From Devosia sp. (GTDB lineage: Bacteria; Pseudomonadota; Alphaproteobacteria; Rhizobiales; Devosiaceae), in assembly GCA_017794705.1 (NCBI GenBank), contig CP051235.1:1427010-1491009 (forward strand): a stretch of DNA of 64,000 nucleotides. Direction: 5' to 3'. This document shows positions 9,082-19,652 of the stretch, in pieces (the first letter of the stretch is position 1; each line of letters begins with the position of its first letter). The notes below the pieces were generated by a model, which did no database searches, was not told the DNA's origin, and saw only the letters and a program-made list of their open reading frames with translations. The translations under genes were made by a program, and so were the position numbers.

Positions 9082-10023
9082 ATGCTGCTCTTGCATCTTT
9101 CGGACGTGGATGAGGACCGCTGGAGCGCCCGGCTCGCAGCAAAGCTTGGTGGCTACCCGATCGTTCGCCGGGGAGATCAGTTTGATCCCCGAGACGTGCG
9201 TTACATCTTCGTCTGGAAACCGCTCGAGAACGCGTTTGACGGGCTGACCAACCTGAAGGCCGTTCTGTCGCTGGGTGCCGGGGTTGACGCGCTGTTGCGG
9301 CACCCTCGCCTGCCGGAGGGTGTGCCGATCGTGCGCTTCGTCGATGAAGAACTCACTCAATGCATGACGGATTACGTCATCGCCAATGTCACCATGCATC
9401 AGCGTTGTCACAGCCGATATGTCGCCGATCAGGCGGCACGGCACTGGACGCAGTTCTATCCGGCACCGGCCTGGGACATCTCGGTGGGCATCATGGGGTT
9501 GGGCGAACTTGGCCGGGACGCTGCGGAGAAGTTGCGCGCGCTGGGTTTTGCCGTCCGCGGATGGAGCCGGAAGGCGCGCGATATCGAAGGGGTCGAGACA
9601 TTTGCAGGACCTGATAGTTTCGACGCGTTTCTTGCGGGGACGGACATTCTGGTAAATCTGCTGCCGCTGACGCCGGAGACCGAGGGCATTCTCAATCGCA
9701 AGACCTTCGGCAAGCTGCGCCGCGACAATCTCAACGGTGGTCCGACGATCATCAACGCGGCGCGCGGCGGGCATCAGAATGAAGATGACATCGTCACAGC
9801 CCTCACGGACGGCACCCTGGGCGCGGCCAGCCTCGACGTATTCCAGACCGAGCCGCTGCCCGAAGCGAGTCCGCTGTGGACGGCACCCAACTGCTACATC
9901 ACCCCGCACATTGCGGCGATTTCCAACCCGGACAGTGGCGCTGCCTATTTTGCGAGGGTGCTGCTGGAGCATGAGCAAGGTAAGCCGCTGCCCAATGTGA
10001 TCGATGTCGACCGGGGTTACTGA
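9082..10023 (+). CDS. D-2-hydroxyacid dehydrogenase, glyoxylate/hydroxypyruvate reductase A type
   Basis: A 313-residue protein resembling GhrA, which reduces glyoxylate and hydroxypyruvate with NADPH. Visible features are the N-terminal VWKPLENAFDGLTNLKAVLSLGAG block, the nucleotide-binding GIMGLGELGRDAAEKL motif near residue 140, INAARGGHQNEDD, FQTEPLP and the C-terminal PHIAAISNP with the catalytic His. ATG 9082 has a near-perfect GGAGG stretch upstream, so the frame's earlier in-frame codon is not needed. It follows the cytochrome terminator and is probably transcribed alone. The substrate is inferred from family resemblance. Confidence 0.88.
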   Translation: MLLLHLSDVDEDRWSARLAAKLGGYPIVRRGDQFDPRDVRYIFVWKPLENAFDGLTNLKAVLSLGAGVDALLRHPRLPEGVPIVRFVDEELTQCMTDYVIANVTMHQRCHSRYVADQAARHWTQFYPAPAWDISVGIMGLGELGRDAAEKLRALGFAVRGWSRKARDIEGVETFAGPDSFDAFLAGTDILVNLLPLTPETEGILNRKTFGKLRRDNLNGGPTIINAARGGHQNEDDIVTALTDGTLGAASLDVFQTEPLPEASPLWTAPNCYITPHIAAISNPDSGAAYFARVLLEHEQGKPLPNVIDVDRGY

Positions 10024-10083
10024 ACCAGATCGAGCTTCAGGATCTGGCTGGTCAACCTGAACGCCGGGCCCATTCATGTTCAA

Positions 10084-11436
10084 TCAACCGAAACGATCCT
10101 TGATGACCTGATAGGCGGCACGCATGGCCTGGTCGGCGCCGCCCATCGGTCGCCCGGCTTTGGCCGCGGGTGTCCAGCCGTAGATGTCGCAGTGCACCCA
10201 GTCGGCATCGCATGTGACGAAACGCTGCAAGAACAGGGCGGCCGTGATCGAGCCTGCAAACCCGCCGGTCGACACATGATTTACATCGGCAATCTTTGAA
10301 CTGAGGTCTTCATCATAGGGTGCCCACAGCGGCATGTGCCAGAGCGGGTCGCCCCATTGCAGACCAGCCGCAACCAGACTGGCGGCCAGGCCCGCATTGT
10401 TCGAATAGACCGGCGGCAGGTCCGGGCCGAGTGCGACGCGAGCGGCGCCGGTCAGGGTCGCCATATCGATGATCAGATGCGGGTTTTCCTCGGAGGCAAG
10501 TGCAAGAGCGTCGGCGAGGATCAGCCGGCCCTCAGCATCGGTATTGCCGATCTCGACATTCAGCCCGGCCCGCGAGGGCAGGATATCGCCTGGACGGAAC
10601 GAACTGCCCGAAATGGCGTTCTCGACCACCGGCAGCAACACGCGCAGCCGGACGTTCAGCTTTGCCGCCATGATGGCGTGTGCCAGCCCGAGGATATTGG
10701 CGGCACCGCCCATGTCCTTTTTCATCAGCAGCATGCCGGCCGCGGTCTTGATGTCGAGGCCGCCCGTATCAAATGTCACCCCCTTGCCGACGAGTGTGAC
10801 AAGAGGAGCGCCTTCCGGGCCCCATTTCAGGTCAATCAGTCTGGGGGCTTCAGCGCTGGCGCGCCCCACGGCATGGATCATCGGGTAGTTGGCGGCCAGC
10901 AGTTCATCACCGGTGGTGACGGTAATGGACATTTTCCAATCTGCTGCGAACCTGCGGATGCGCGTTTCGAATTCATTCGGTCCGAGCACGTTCGGCGGTG
11001 TGTTGATCAGATCGCGGGCCAGAAATGCTGCTTCGGTCAGGGCCGAAATTTCGGAATCCTTGTCCTGCGCGGGATCGAGAAGGACAGGTTCGCTGGCCTT
11101 GCGGTAGGTGTCGAACCGGTAGGCGCCGAGCTTGAATCCCAAAGCAGCTATGCGCGGATCAGCCAGTTCGCCTTCCAGCCTGTAGGTCCCCGGCTTCAGT
11201 TTTGCCGACGCCAGACCGGTGGCCAGCACCGCGCGATTTTCGGGTTTGCCGAGGCCAAAGACATATCCGGCGAGTCTGCCATCAGCGTCCGGCAGCGACA
11301 GCAGCTCCCCAAGAGCTCCCGTGAATGCGTTGGCCTTCAGCCATTCGCGTTGCGGGGCCGCCAAGGGGGAACTTTCCACACCATCGGCGGGAATGCAGGT
11401 AACGGGCAGAATTTTGTCGGATCGGGAATCGGGCAC
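10084..11436 (-). CDS. Leucyl aminopeptidase family (M17) metalloprotease
   Basis: About 450 residues. The M17 signature metal-binding stretches are present: VGKGVTFDTGGLDIK, KKDMGGAANILG and NTDAEGRLILADAL, which carry the two-zinc ligands and catalytic Lys/Arg. M17 enzymes remove N-terminal residues from cytosolic peptides as hexamers. I choose a GTG start at 11436, because GAAGGAGA lies 5-6 bases upstream. The longer frame to 11502 has no comparable site. The gene diverges from tadD with ~150 bases between. Confidence 0.88.
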   Translation of the reverse strand: MPDSRSDKILPVTCIPADGVESSPLAAPQREWLKANAFTGALGELLSLPDADGRLAGYVFGLGKPENRAVLATGLASAKLKPGTYRLEGELADPRIAALGFKLGAYRFDTYRKASEPVLLDPAQDKDSEISALTEAAFLARDLINTPPNVLGPNEFETRIRRFAADWKMSITVTTGDELLAANYPMIHAVGRASAEAPRLIDLKWGPEGAPLVTLVGKGVTFDTGGLDIKTAAGMLLMKKDMGGAANILGLAHAIMAAKLNVRLRVLLPVVENAISGSSFRPGDILPSRAGLNVEIGNTDAEGRLILADALALASEENPHLIIDMATLTGAARVALGPDLPPVYSNNAGLAASLVAAGLQWGDPLWHMPLWAPYDEDLSSKIADVNHVSTGGFAGSITAALFLQRFVTCDADWVHCDIYGWTPAAKAGRPMGGADQAMRAAYQVIKDRFG

Positions 11437-11589
11437 CTGGCTCTCCTTCGAAATCTCTGATGGGCTTATCCGCCCGCAAACTTTGCTGCAAGCCTGCATC
11501 AAGGCGGCGGCTTAACCGGTTATTAGGGTTAATGAATTACTTCTGAGAAGACTTAAAGTTCCGTTGCGGATCAGTTCGAGGTGGAGTTC

Positions 11590-12375
11590 ATGCCTTCCCG
11601 CACAAGTACCGGTGTACGTTCCCGAAAGACCTTTCGTGCCCTTCTCTTGGCCGGGGTGGCCGCGGTTGCGCTAAGCGCCTGCGCGTCCAATCGCACCTCG
11701 GTGCGCTCACCGGACTATTCGGGCCTGTCTGTCAGTGAAGCGCAGCAGAACATCGCCCAGTTGGGTGCCCGTTTCCAGGCCAATCCGCGCGACATGCAGG
11801 CTGCCATCAGTTTTTCAGCGGCGCTGCGTGCGGTGGGACAGACCGAACAGGCGGTCGCTGTCATGGAGACGGCGGTGGAACATCATCCGGGCAACCCGAG
11901 CGTGGATGTGTCTTTTGCCAAGGCGCTGGCTGCCGACGGCCGTTTCGAGCAGGCGCTGACCATCATTGATCGAACCATTCAGCCGGAGCGGCCGGACTGG
12001 AATGCGCTGTCCGTAAAGGGCGCCATTCTTGACCAGATGGGCCGCAACCAGGAAGCCCGCAACTATTACGAGCAGGCGCTGTTCATCGCACCGAACGAGG
12101 CTTCGCTTTATGCCAATCTGGGCCTTTCCTTCGCCATGACCGGCGAACTGGAGCAGGCCGAGCAGAACCTGCGGCGGGCCGTCGGCATGCCGGGGGCCAC
12201 CAGCCAGATCCGCCAGAATCTGGCGCTAGTGCTGGGGCTGCAGGGACGTTTCGACGAATGCCGCGCCATCTATCAGCGCGAATTGCCACCCGACCAGGTC
12301 GAGGCCAACATGGCCTATATCAGGGCGCTTCTGACCCAGCAGAACCGTTGGGACGCCATCGAACAATCCAGTTGA
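11590..12375 (+). CDS. tadD: TadD-like TPR lipoprotein of the Flp pilus system
   Basis: A 261-residue protein with a signal peptide ending in a lipobox (ALSAC, Cys near residue 33) and several TPR repeats (for example ALSVKGAILDQMGRNQEARNY and the following NEASLYANLGLSFAMTGELEQAEQ stretch). TadD is an outer-membrane-associated pilotin-like lipoprotein needed for Flp pilus assembly. ATG 11590 is preceded by a GAGGTGGAG ribosome site. It lies on the opposite strand from tadC, converging with it across ~1 kb that holds an AT-rich lipoprotein gene. That differs from the usual tadB-tadC-tadD order. Confidence 0.88.
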   Translation: MPSRTSTGVRSRKTFRALLLAGVAAVALSACASNRTSVRSPDYSGLSVSEAQQNIAQLGARFQANPRDMQAAISFSAALRAVGQTEQAVAVMETAVEHHPGNPSVDVSFAKALAADGRFEQALTIIDRTIQPERPDWNALSVKGAILDQMGRNQEARNYYEQALFIAPNEASLYANLGLSFAMTGELEQAEQNLRRAVGMPGATSQIRQNLALVLGLQGRFDECRAIYQRELPPDQVEANMAYIRALLTQQNRWDAIEQSS

Positions 12376-12408
12376 TCGCCGCGCGTGGGAACGCAGCGTC
12401 TTGCCAGA

Positions 12409-12439
12409 GCCGTCATCCACATTGGATGGCGGTTCTTTT
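12409..12439 (+). terminator. Rho-independent terminator after tadD
   Basis: GCCGTCATCC (12409-12418) pairs with GGATGGCGGT (12424-12433) around a 5-base loop, with one G-T pair, followed by TCTTTT. It sits ~35 bases after the tadD stop. Confidence 0.85.
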
Positions 12440-12712
12440 GGTTTGTCTAATGTAGAAACAAGCGCTTAGAACCCGACGCCTGGTGAAAAAGCTGTCAGTC
12501 CGTTCCCTAACAATGAAAGACATAAACCCAGCCACTGACGAGTTGAATGTTGAGTTTCAGGGCCGTCTTGGTGATTAACTCAACTCTGGGACATTTCCCT
12601 TGACCAAATCTGAACGTCATCGGGTATCTCGAAGGAAATTGGAGCGATTAACAATTAATCATGTGTAGATGCCATAAACATCCAATTTAAATCTCGAACT
12701 CGGAACTCACCA
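12440..12712. other. AT-rich intergenic stretch, no gene recognised
   Basis: Between the tadD terminator and the lipoprotein stop there is ~270 bases of visibly AT-rich DNA with no convincing ORF in either direction. It contains a short inverted pair TTGAGTT / AACTCAA. I see no tRNA, att-like repeat or transposase fragment. Its composition matches the neighbouring lipoprotein gene, suggesting both arrived together. Confidence 0.5.
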
Positions 12713-13294
12713 CTAACAAAATTTTTGTTTGAAACTTCTCAACGCGTTTATTATTTCATCGCCTTCTTCATCTACAATTAGCGAAATCGCTCCCGGCCAG
12801 AACGTATTCAACTCTGGTTCTGCTTGACAGAGATTCACAATGCGAACGCTTCGGAATCCCTGTTCAATAAATCTCTCCGAATACGGGTATTCTTGAAGTG
12901 CGTTCGCGTTGTGGCTGATCGCGTCTGACAGACGTAGTTGATCGTACTCGGCCTGTATTTCCCTGTTAAGCATCCATGTTAAGATAGATTCATTCGTAGC
13001 ATTCCCCCAGCCTACAAACATAAAATCCGGGTCTTCGGAAAAATCTGTAATATCTATTCTATACTTCTCCGATAAAACTCTGTTCGCACTTCCAGAATCA
13101 CAAAAATTACTCCGAACATTTGTGAACATTATCACGCATCCGTCTACTTCAACGCTATCCGTGTCAATTGTCCTTGGATAAACCTGATTTCGAATTGCCT
13201 GCTCCAACGCTTCTTCATCTTGCTGCGATGGAACGTTTTCTGATGTGCAGCCAACAATGGCCAGTATCAGAGGTAATACTTTGGTGAATTTCAT
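12713..13294 (-). CDS. Hypothetical lipoprotein in AT-rich DNA
   Basis: A 193-residue protein of unknown function. The N terminus MKFTKVLPLILAIVGC is a clear lipoprotein signal peptide with Cys near residue 16. The mature part starts with a Ser/Gln/acidic stretch and contains further Cys residues (in CVIMFT, NFCDSG, NLCQAE and the terminal KFC) that could form disulfides. ATG 13294 has GGTGG just upstream, and the longer frame to 13321 lacks one. Base composition is near 45% GC by eye, against roughly 60% for its neighbours, which points to acquired DNA. No similarity to CpaD or other Tad components is apparent. Confidence 0.65.
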   Translation of the reverse strand: MKFTKVLPLILAIVGCTSENVPSQQDEEALEQAIRNQVYPRTIDTDSVEVDGCVIMFTNVRSNFCDSGSANRVLSEKYRIDITDFSEDPDFMFVGWGNATNESILTWMLNREIQAEYDQLRLSDAISHNANALQEYPYSERFIEQGFRSVRIVNLCQAEPELNTFWPGAISLIVDEEGDEIINALRSFKQKFC

Positions 13295-13398
13295 TCCACC
13301 CCACAGTACAGCTCCAGCCATCTACCTCATGGCCGAACATGGGCATCCGGTTGTCGGCCCGATCTAAGCAGATGCGAACCCGTTTATGAGTCCCGAAT

Positions 13399-14397
13399 CT
13401 AGAAGGAAACGCCTGTCGAGAAAACCTTGATCATCGCCGGCGAGATGATGACGATGAACAGGACCGGCAGGAAGAAGACGATCAGCGGCACGGTCAGTTT
13501 CGGCGGCAGGGCGGCGGCCTTTTTCTCGGCGGCCATCATGCGTTCTTCACGGCCTTCCTCGGCCATCACGCGCAGGGATGTACCGACAGACGTACCGTAG
13601 CGGTCGGCCTGGATCAGGGCGGTCATCACGGCGCGCACGCCGTCGAGACCTGTGCGGCGGCTGAGATTGTCGTAGGCAGTGCCTCGGTTTTCGAGGAATG
13701 CCAGTTCCGCCGTGGTCAGGGCCAGTTCCTCGGCAAGTTCAGGGCTTTGCTGGCCGATTTCGCGGGCCACGCGTTTGAGCGCGTGTTCGATGGACATGCC
13801 GCTTTCCACGCACAACAGCATCAGATCGAGCGCGTCCGGCCAGGACCGGCGGATCGAGGCCTGCCGTTTCATGATGGCGTTTTTCAGCAGGATATTCGGC
13901 AGATAGGCGCCCAAGAGACCGATAGTCAGCGCATAGAGTGCGGAAAGATAGAGCGGCCGGTCACCGGGGGCCATGAAGCCCAGGTAGAGCATCGCCGCTG
14001 CGAAAAGAACAATCGGCGTCACGAAACGCTGGGCAAGGAAACTGGTGACATGGCGCGGACCACGGAAGCCGGCCTGGGTCAGCTTGTCGACGGTCGTGTC
14101 ATCCATGAAGGCCTTGCGCAGTGAAAAGCGCTCAACCATGGACTTGGCAAAGGATGTGCCCTCCGCAGCGCGCAAAGATGCGCGCGGGTTGCTGTCGCCG
14201 CCGCGTTCACCCCGCAGACGGGCCATTTCAATGCCGCGCATGCGTTCGCGCTCAATGGCGACATCCTTGATGCGCTTCTTGAGGTCGGAACGGTCAAAGA
14301 ACTGGGCACCGAAGGTGAACACCACGGCCGCCGCCGAGATCGAGGCGAACATGGCAATCAGGAAATTGGGTTCGGTCAGAAGTTCGACGAAATCCAT
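13399..14397 (-). CDS. tadC: TadC, type II secretion F-family inner membrane protein of the Flp pilus
   Basis: A 332-residue GspF-domain protein with a transmembrane segment near residues 10-30, a pair in the middle (~130-170) and one at the C terminus (VPLIVFFLPVLFIVIISPAM). The cytosolic T2SSF domain includes SWPDALDLMLLCVESGMSIEHAL and the RYGTSVGTSLRVMAEEGREERM block. TadC pairs with TadB to form the inner-membrane platform on which the CpaF ATPase acts. It is the last gene of the cpaB-to-tadC run, 11 bases after tadB. Confidence 0.95.
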   Translation of the reverse strand: MDFVELLTEPNFLIAMFASISAAAVVFTFGAQFFDRSDLKKRIKDVAIERERMRGIEMARLRGERGGDSNPRASLRAAEGTSFAKSMVERFSLRKAFMDDTTVDKLTQAGFRGPRHVTSFLAQRFVTPIVLFAAAMLYLGFMAPGDRPLYLSALYALTIGLLGAYLPNILLKNAIMKRQASIRRSWPDALDLMLLCVESGMSIEHALKRVAREIGQQSPELAEELALTTAELAFLENRGTAYDNLSRRTGLDGVRAVMTALIQADRYGTSVGTSLRVMAEEGREERMMAAEKKAAALPPKLTVPLIVFFLPVLFIVIISPAMIKVFSTGVSF

Positions 14398-14408
14398 CAG
14401 CCGCCCTC

Positions 14409-15389
14409 CTAGTAATCGAACTGGATCATGCGGTTCATGATGAAGACGCCGAGCGACATCATCACGGCCGCCACGCCGAGGCAGATATAGCCTACGGTGG
14501 TGGTGAACAGCGGTTCGAGATAGTTGGGCGTGACCAGGGTCACCAGACCCGCGACGATGAAGGGCAGCGAACCGATGATCATCGCCGAGGCCTTTGCCTC
14601 GGATGACATCGCCTTGACCTTGGCCTTCATCTTCTTGCGGTCGCGCAACACGCGGGCAAGGTTGCTCAGCGCTTCGCTGAGGTTACCGCCGGCCTGTTGC
14701 TGGACGTTGATGACGACCACGAAAAAGTTCACTTCGGACAATGGCACGCGCTGGTAGATCATCTTGACGGCTTCGTCCGTCGATTTGCCGACAGCCTGGG
14801 CATCGAGCACGCGGGCAAACTCGGAGCGCACCGGTTCCTTGACCTCCTTGGCGACGATCTTGATCGAATCGTTGAGGGGAAGGCCCGACTTGACGCCGCG
14901 CACGATGGCCTCGACGGCGTTGGGAAGTTCTTCCAGAAAGTTCGCCTGGAACTTGTTGCGGCGGCGCGCCAGATACCAGCGCGGCAAAAGATAGGCGCTA
15001 CAGGCCCCGAACACCAGGGCGAACAGGATGGGTACCTGCAGCACGAAGGTAACCACCGTGACGATAACGCCCAGAATGATCGAGTTGCGGATGAAGGCCG
15101 CCTTCTTGATCTTCATGCCGGCGCGATAAAGCTGCAGTTCGAGCGGAACGCGCTTCTTTTCCTTTTCCAGGGCCTCGGTCTGCTTGCGTACATTGTCCTG
15201 GATTTCGCGGCGGCGCGCCTCGCGATCGCGTTCGCTGCGCCCTGCTGCGCCGCCACCAATGGTGGCGGTGGTGCTGAGTTCGCGAAGACGTTTCTGCGCC
15301 CGTCCGCCGGAGGCAAAGACAGGGACCAGGGCAAAGCCGGCGGCCCCCACGCAAACAACAACGAGAATGGCGAGAATGAGGGGGGACAT
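14409..15389 (-). CDS. tadB: TadB, type II secretion F-family inner membrane protein of the Flp pilus
   Basis: A 326-residue paralogue of TadC. It has an N-terminal transmembrane helix, a hydrophobic pair near residues 105-140, the T2SSF core (ELPNAVEAIVRGVKSGLPL, QQQAGGNLSEALSNLARVLRDR) and a C-terminal membrane helix. It forms the platform with TadC. It lies 9 bases after cpaF and 11 before tadC in the same direction, consistent with one mRNA. Confidence 0.95.
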   Translation of the reverse strand: MSPLILAILVVVCVGAAGFALVPVFASGGRAQKRLRELSTTATIGGGAAGRSERDREARRREIQDNVRKQTEALEKEKKRVPLELQLYRAGMKIKKAAFIRNSIILGVIVTVVTFVLQVPILFALVFGACSAYLLPRWYLARRRNKFQANFLEELPNAVEAIVRGVKSGLPLNDSIKIVAKEVKEPVRSEFARVLDAQAVGKSTDEAVKMIYQRVPLSEVNFFVVVINVQQQAGGNLSEALSNLARVLRDRKKMKAKVKAMSSEAKASAMIIGSLPFIVAGLVTLVTPNYLEPLFTTTVGYICLGVAAVMMSLGVFIMNRMIQFDY

Positions 15390-15398
15390 GTTCCGGAC

Positions 15399-16907
<1,509 letters not shown>

Positions 16908-16928
16908 GAGGGGAAACCAGGCTCCTTA

Positions 16929-18206
16929 TCAGGCGCTCTTGCGTCGTTTGAAAATGGACGGCAGGGCGAGGCCGGAACTTGGCTTTTGCGCCTGCATCGG
17001 CCCGCGGCCGGCGGCGCGCAGGCTGATCGCCCGCAGGGTTTCGTTGATCTTGTGGCCCGCCGAGACTTCGGAGATCATCTGGCCATTGTTGGCAGCAGTC
17101 CCGAACAGGGCGGCCTCGAAGGGGATCTGGCCGACCAGTTCAATGCCCAGGGCCGATGCGAATTCCGCCGGCGAGATTTCGGGGCGTTTCGGCACGCCGA
17201 CCTTGTTCAGCACCAGAAGCGGATCGCCGTCCGACGGACGAAGCGATTTCACCATGTCCACCAGCGTCTTGGCGTTTCTCAGGTTGGCGAGATCCGGCTC
17301 GGCCACGATGACGATTTCGTCCAGCGTCGTGAGGGTTTTTCTGACCCAGCCATTCCACTGGTGCGGGATGTCGAGCACCACGAGAGGCATGTTTGTCTGG
17401 GTGATTTCCAGCAATTGTTCAAAATCGCTTTCGTCGAAATCATAAACATGATCGAGCGATCCGGGTGCGGCGAGCAGGTTGATGTTCGTCGCGGCCTTGG
17501 ACATCAGCCGGTCCAGCATGGTGGCGTCGATCTTTTCGTGCGCAAAGACCGCGTCGGCCACGCCATGCGGCGGGTCCTGGTTGAAATCGAGGCCCGCCGT
17601 GCCAAACGGCAGGTCGAGGTCGACGATGACCACTTCCTGGCGCAGGGCCTGCGCCACCGACCAGGACACATTGTGGGCAATGGTCGAGGAACCCGAGCCG
17701 CCCTTTGCGGGCAGGAAACCGATCGTGCGGCCGATGGGTGCCGAATCTTCGGAAACAAACAGGTCGGAGATGGCGCCAACGACGGCCTGAGCATCGACCG
17801 GCAGCACCAGGTATTCGGACACGCCGGAGCGGATAAGATCGCGATAGAGAAACACGTCATTGACGTGACCAAGCACAATCACCCGCGTGCTGGCGTCACA
17901 GACGGAGGCGAGGTGTTCCAGCGCCGAAGGAATTTCCTCAGGTGGCAATGAGGTTTCAACCAGGATCAGGTTGGGTGTGGGGTTGGACCTGTAGGTCTCC
18001 ACCGCCCCATCGAGACCACCATTGTGGGTGGTCAGGGCGACCTTGGCCATGCGCCGGTCGGCAAGAGCGGCTTCGATCTGCTGTGCGGTCTGCGAATGCT
18101 CGCAAAAGGCCTGAACGGTGATGCGCGGAATCATCCGGGCGCCGGAGCTTGCTGCGTCCGCCGGAGCCTGCACTTCATCACTTTCGTCTTGATTGATAAA
18201 ACTCAT
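16929..18206 (-). CDS. cpaE: CpaE/TadZ pilus localisation protein
   Basis: A 425-residue protein with a receiver-like N-terminal domain (~30-150) and a MinD/ParA-type ATPase domain (~160-400). The P-loop reads PAKGGSGSSTIAHNVSW, with Ser replacing the usual MinD Lys. This atypical loop is standard for TadZ/CpaE, which localises the pilus machine, often to a cell pole. DLDLPFGTAGLDFNQDPP and VVLDIPHQWN are further family motifs. It is separated from cpaC by only 35 bases, leaving no room for a cpaD gene. Confidence 0.93.
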   Translation of the reverse strand: MSFINQDESDEVQAPADAASSGARMIPRITVQAFCEHSQTAQQIEAALADRRMAKVALTTHNGGLDGAVETYRSNPTPNLILVETSLPPEEIPSALEHLASVCDASTRVIVLGHVNDVFLYRDLIRSGVSEYLVLPVDAQAVVGAISDLFVSEDSAPIGRTIGFLPAKGGSGSSTIAHNVSWSVAQALRQEVVIVDLDLPFGTAGLDFNQDPPHGVADAVFAHEKIDATMLDRLMSKAATNINLLAAPGSLDHVYDFDESDFEQLLEITQTNMPLVVLDIPHQWNGWVRKTLTTLDEIVIVAEPDLANLRNAKTLVDMVKSLRPSDGDPLLVLNKVGVPKRPEISPAEFASALGIELVGQIPFEAALFGTAANNGQMISEVSAGHKINETLRAISLRAAGRGPMQAQKPSSGLALPSIFKRRKSA

Positions 18207-18241
18207 CTCACCCTGTCCCCAAGAACTCTAGCCGTCAGGCC

Positions 18242-19651
18242 TTAATCGAGAATGAATCCAACCGAGCCGCTGTAACTGCCTGAATTGGCACCGTTACCGA
18301 CCCCGTACATCTGTTCCATATGGCCCAAAAAGATTGCTTCCGCGTCACTTGCAAAGATCAGATTGTCAGTAGGCAGGTGCACGTCACCCACCACGGGCCG
18401 CACGAGTTGCGGGGTGACCATGATCAGAAGTTCGGTCTGGGCGCGGACGAAATCGCGGGACCGGAACAAAGCGCCAAGGATAGGAATGTTAGAGATTCCA
18501 GGCACTTCGTTGAGTTGCTGACGCATGCGCTCCTGGATCAGACCGCCGATAACGAGGGTCGAGCCGTTGTGCAATTCGACGGTCGTCGTGGCGCTGCGTT
18601 TGGTCACCGCACCCTCGGCCGACTGCAGTTCGGATACCGAAGTGTCAACATGCAGGGTTATCAAACCGTTTGAGCGCACAGTGGGGGTGAAGGCCAGTTC
18701 GACGCCATAGGGCTTCGAATTGAGCACCGTGTTGCCATTGGCGTCCGTGGTGTTGATGGGGATTTCGCCGCCGACCAGGAACTCCGCCGGCTGACCGGAC
18801 ATGGCCGTCAGTGTGGGTTCAGCGAGCATGCGAACCGCGTTGCGGGCCTGCAGGGCGCGCAGTGTGGCTTCGATCGAAACCGGACCGGCGGTGAAGTCGA
18901 CGCCGAATTCGCCCGGTCCGCCGCTGGCGGCTGCCGAACCGGCATCATTGCCGCGGTTGGACAGCACCGAGGTGGCCAGGTTGGAAAGGCTGAGCGAGCC
19001 GGACAGATTGATGCCGAACTGCTGAGCGGTTTCGCGGCTGACTTCGGCAACGGTGACGCGCAGCATGACCTGTTGCGAACCGTTGATGGTCATGACGTTG
19101 GCGACGTTTTCCGGGCTGCCGGTGAACTGCTCGGCAATCGCCAGCGCGCGGGCCATATCGTCGGTTGATCTGGCCGTGCCCGACAGCACGATCCGGTCGC
19201 CGAAGGCGTCGACCTGGATGTTGGAACCGGGAATGAGCCGGCGCAGCGTGGACGTCAGGTTGGCGGAATCGTTGATCACCGAAATTTCCAGCACAGCGAT
19301 CCGGTTGCCGCGGCTGTCGAGGAAGATCACGTTGGTCTCGCCGACATTGTTGCCCTGCAGAATGGCGCGGGTTTTGGAGCGCATGATGGCACCGGTGACC
19401 TGCGGCTGCGAGACGATCACCTCGCCGGCCTCGGCAGGCAGATCGACAATGACCGACTTGTTGAGACCCACCTCGAGATATTGGGTGGCGCCCATGGCAG
19501 CGATCCGCAGGTGGGCGGGCGTGTCGGCATGGGCCGGTGCGCCAAGCAGGCTCATGACCACAAGGCCGAGTGTTGCCAAGACAATCCGAAGCGATTTGAA
19601 CCCGGGTATCTGCAATACGTCATTTGGTTTGAACTGGGCCAGATTTTTCAT
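18242..19651 (-). CDS. cpaC: CpaC/RcpA outer membrane secretin of the Flp pilus
   Basis: About 469 residues from ATG 19651. It has a signal sequence ending in AHA (~residues 40-43), a pilus-formation N domain (SVIVDLPAEAGEVIVSQPQV), a BON-like stretch (IQVDAFGDRIVLSGTARS) and a C-terminal secretin domain (VGGEIPINTTDANGN, LNEVPGISNIPILGALFRS, ELLIMVTPQLVRPV). It forms the outer-membrane channel for the pilus. The chosen ATG follows the cpaB stop by one base. The frame stays open upstream but that stretch overlaps cpaB. Confidence 0.95.
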   Translation of the reverse strand: MKNLAQFKPNDVLQIPGFKSLRIVLATLGLVVMSLLGAPAHADTPAHLRIAAMGATQYLEVGLNKSVIVDLPAEAGEVIVSQPQVTGAIMRSKTRAILQGNNVGETNVIFLDSRGNRIAVLEISVINDSANLTSTLRRLIPGSNIQVDAFGDRIVLSGTARSTDDMARALAIAEQFTGSPENVANVMTINGSQQVMLRVTVAEVSRETAQQFGINLSGSLSLSNLATSVLSNRGNDAGSAAASGGPGEFGVDFTAGPVSIEATLRALQARNAVRMLAEPTLTAMSGQPAEFLVGGEIPINTTDANGNTVLNSKPYGVELAFTPTVRSNGLITLHVDTSVSELQSAEGAVTKRSATTTVELHNGSTLVIGGLIQERMRQQLNEVPGISNIPILGALFRSRDFVRAQTELLIMVTPQLVRPVVGDVHLPTDNLIFASDAEAIFLGHMEQMYGVGNGANSGSYSGSVGFILD

Positions 19652-19652
19652 C

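Noticed and set aside
8788-10083. A 431-codon minus-strand open frame
   Set aside because: It is antisense to the cytochrome c and hydroxyacid dehydrogenase genes and spans the terminator between them.
11500-11570. CtrA box upstream of tadD
   Set aside because: Several TTAA words occur there, but no pair has the required 7-base spacing.
12713-13294. Reading the AT-rich lipoprotein as the missing CpaD
   Set aside because: Position, composition and sequence do not fit. CpaD normally sits between cpaC and cpaE, and no shared motif is visible.
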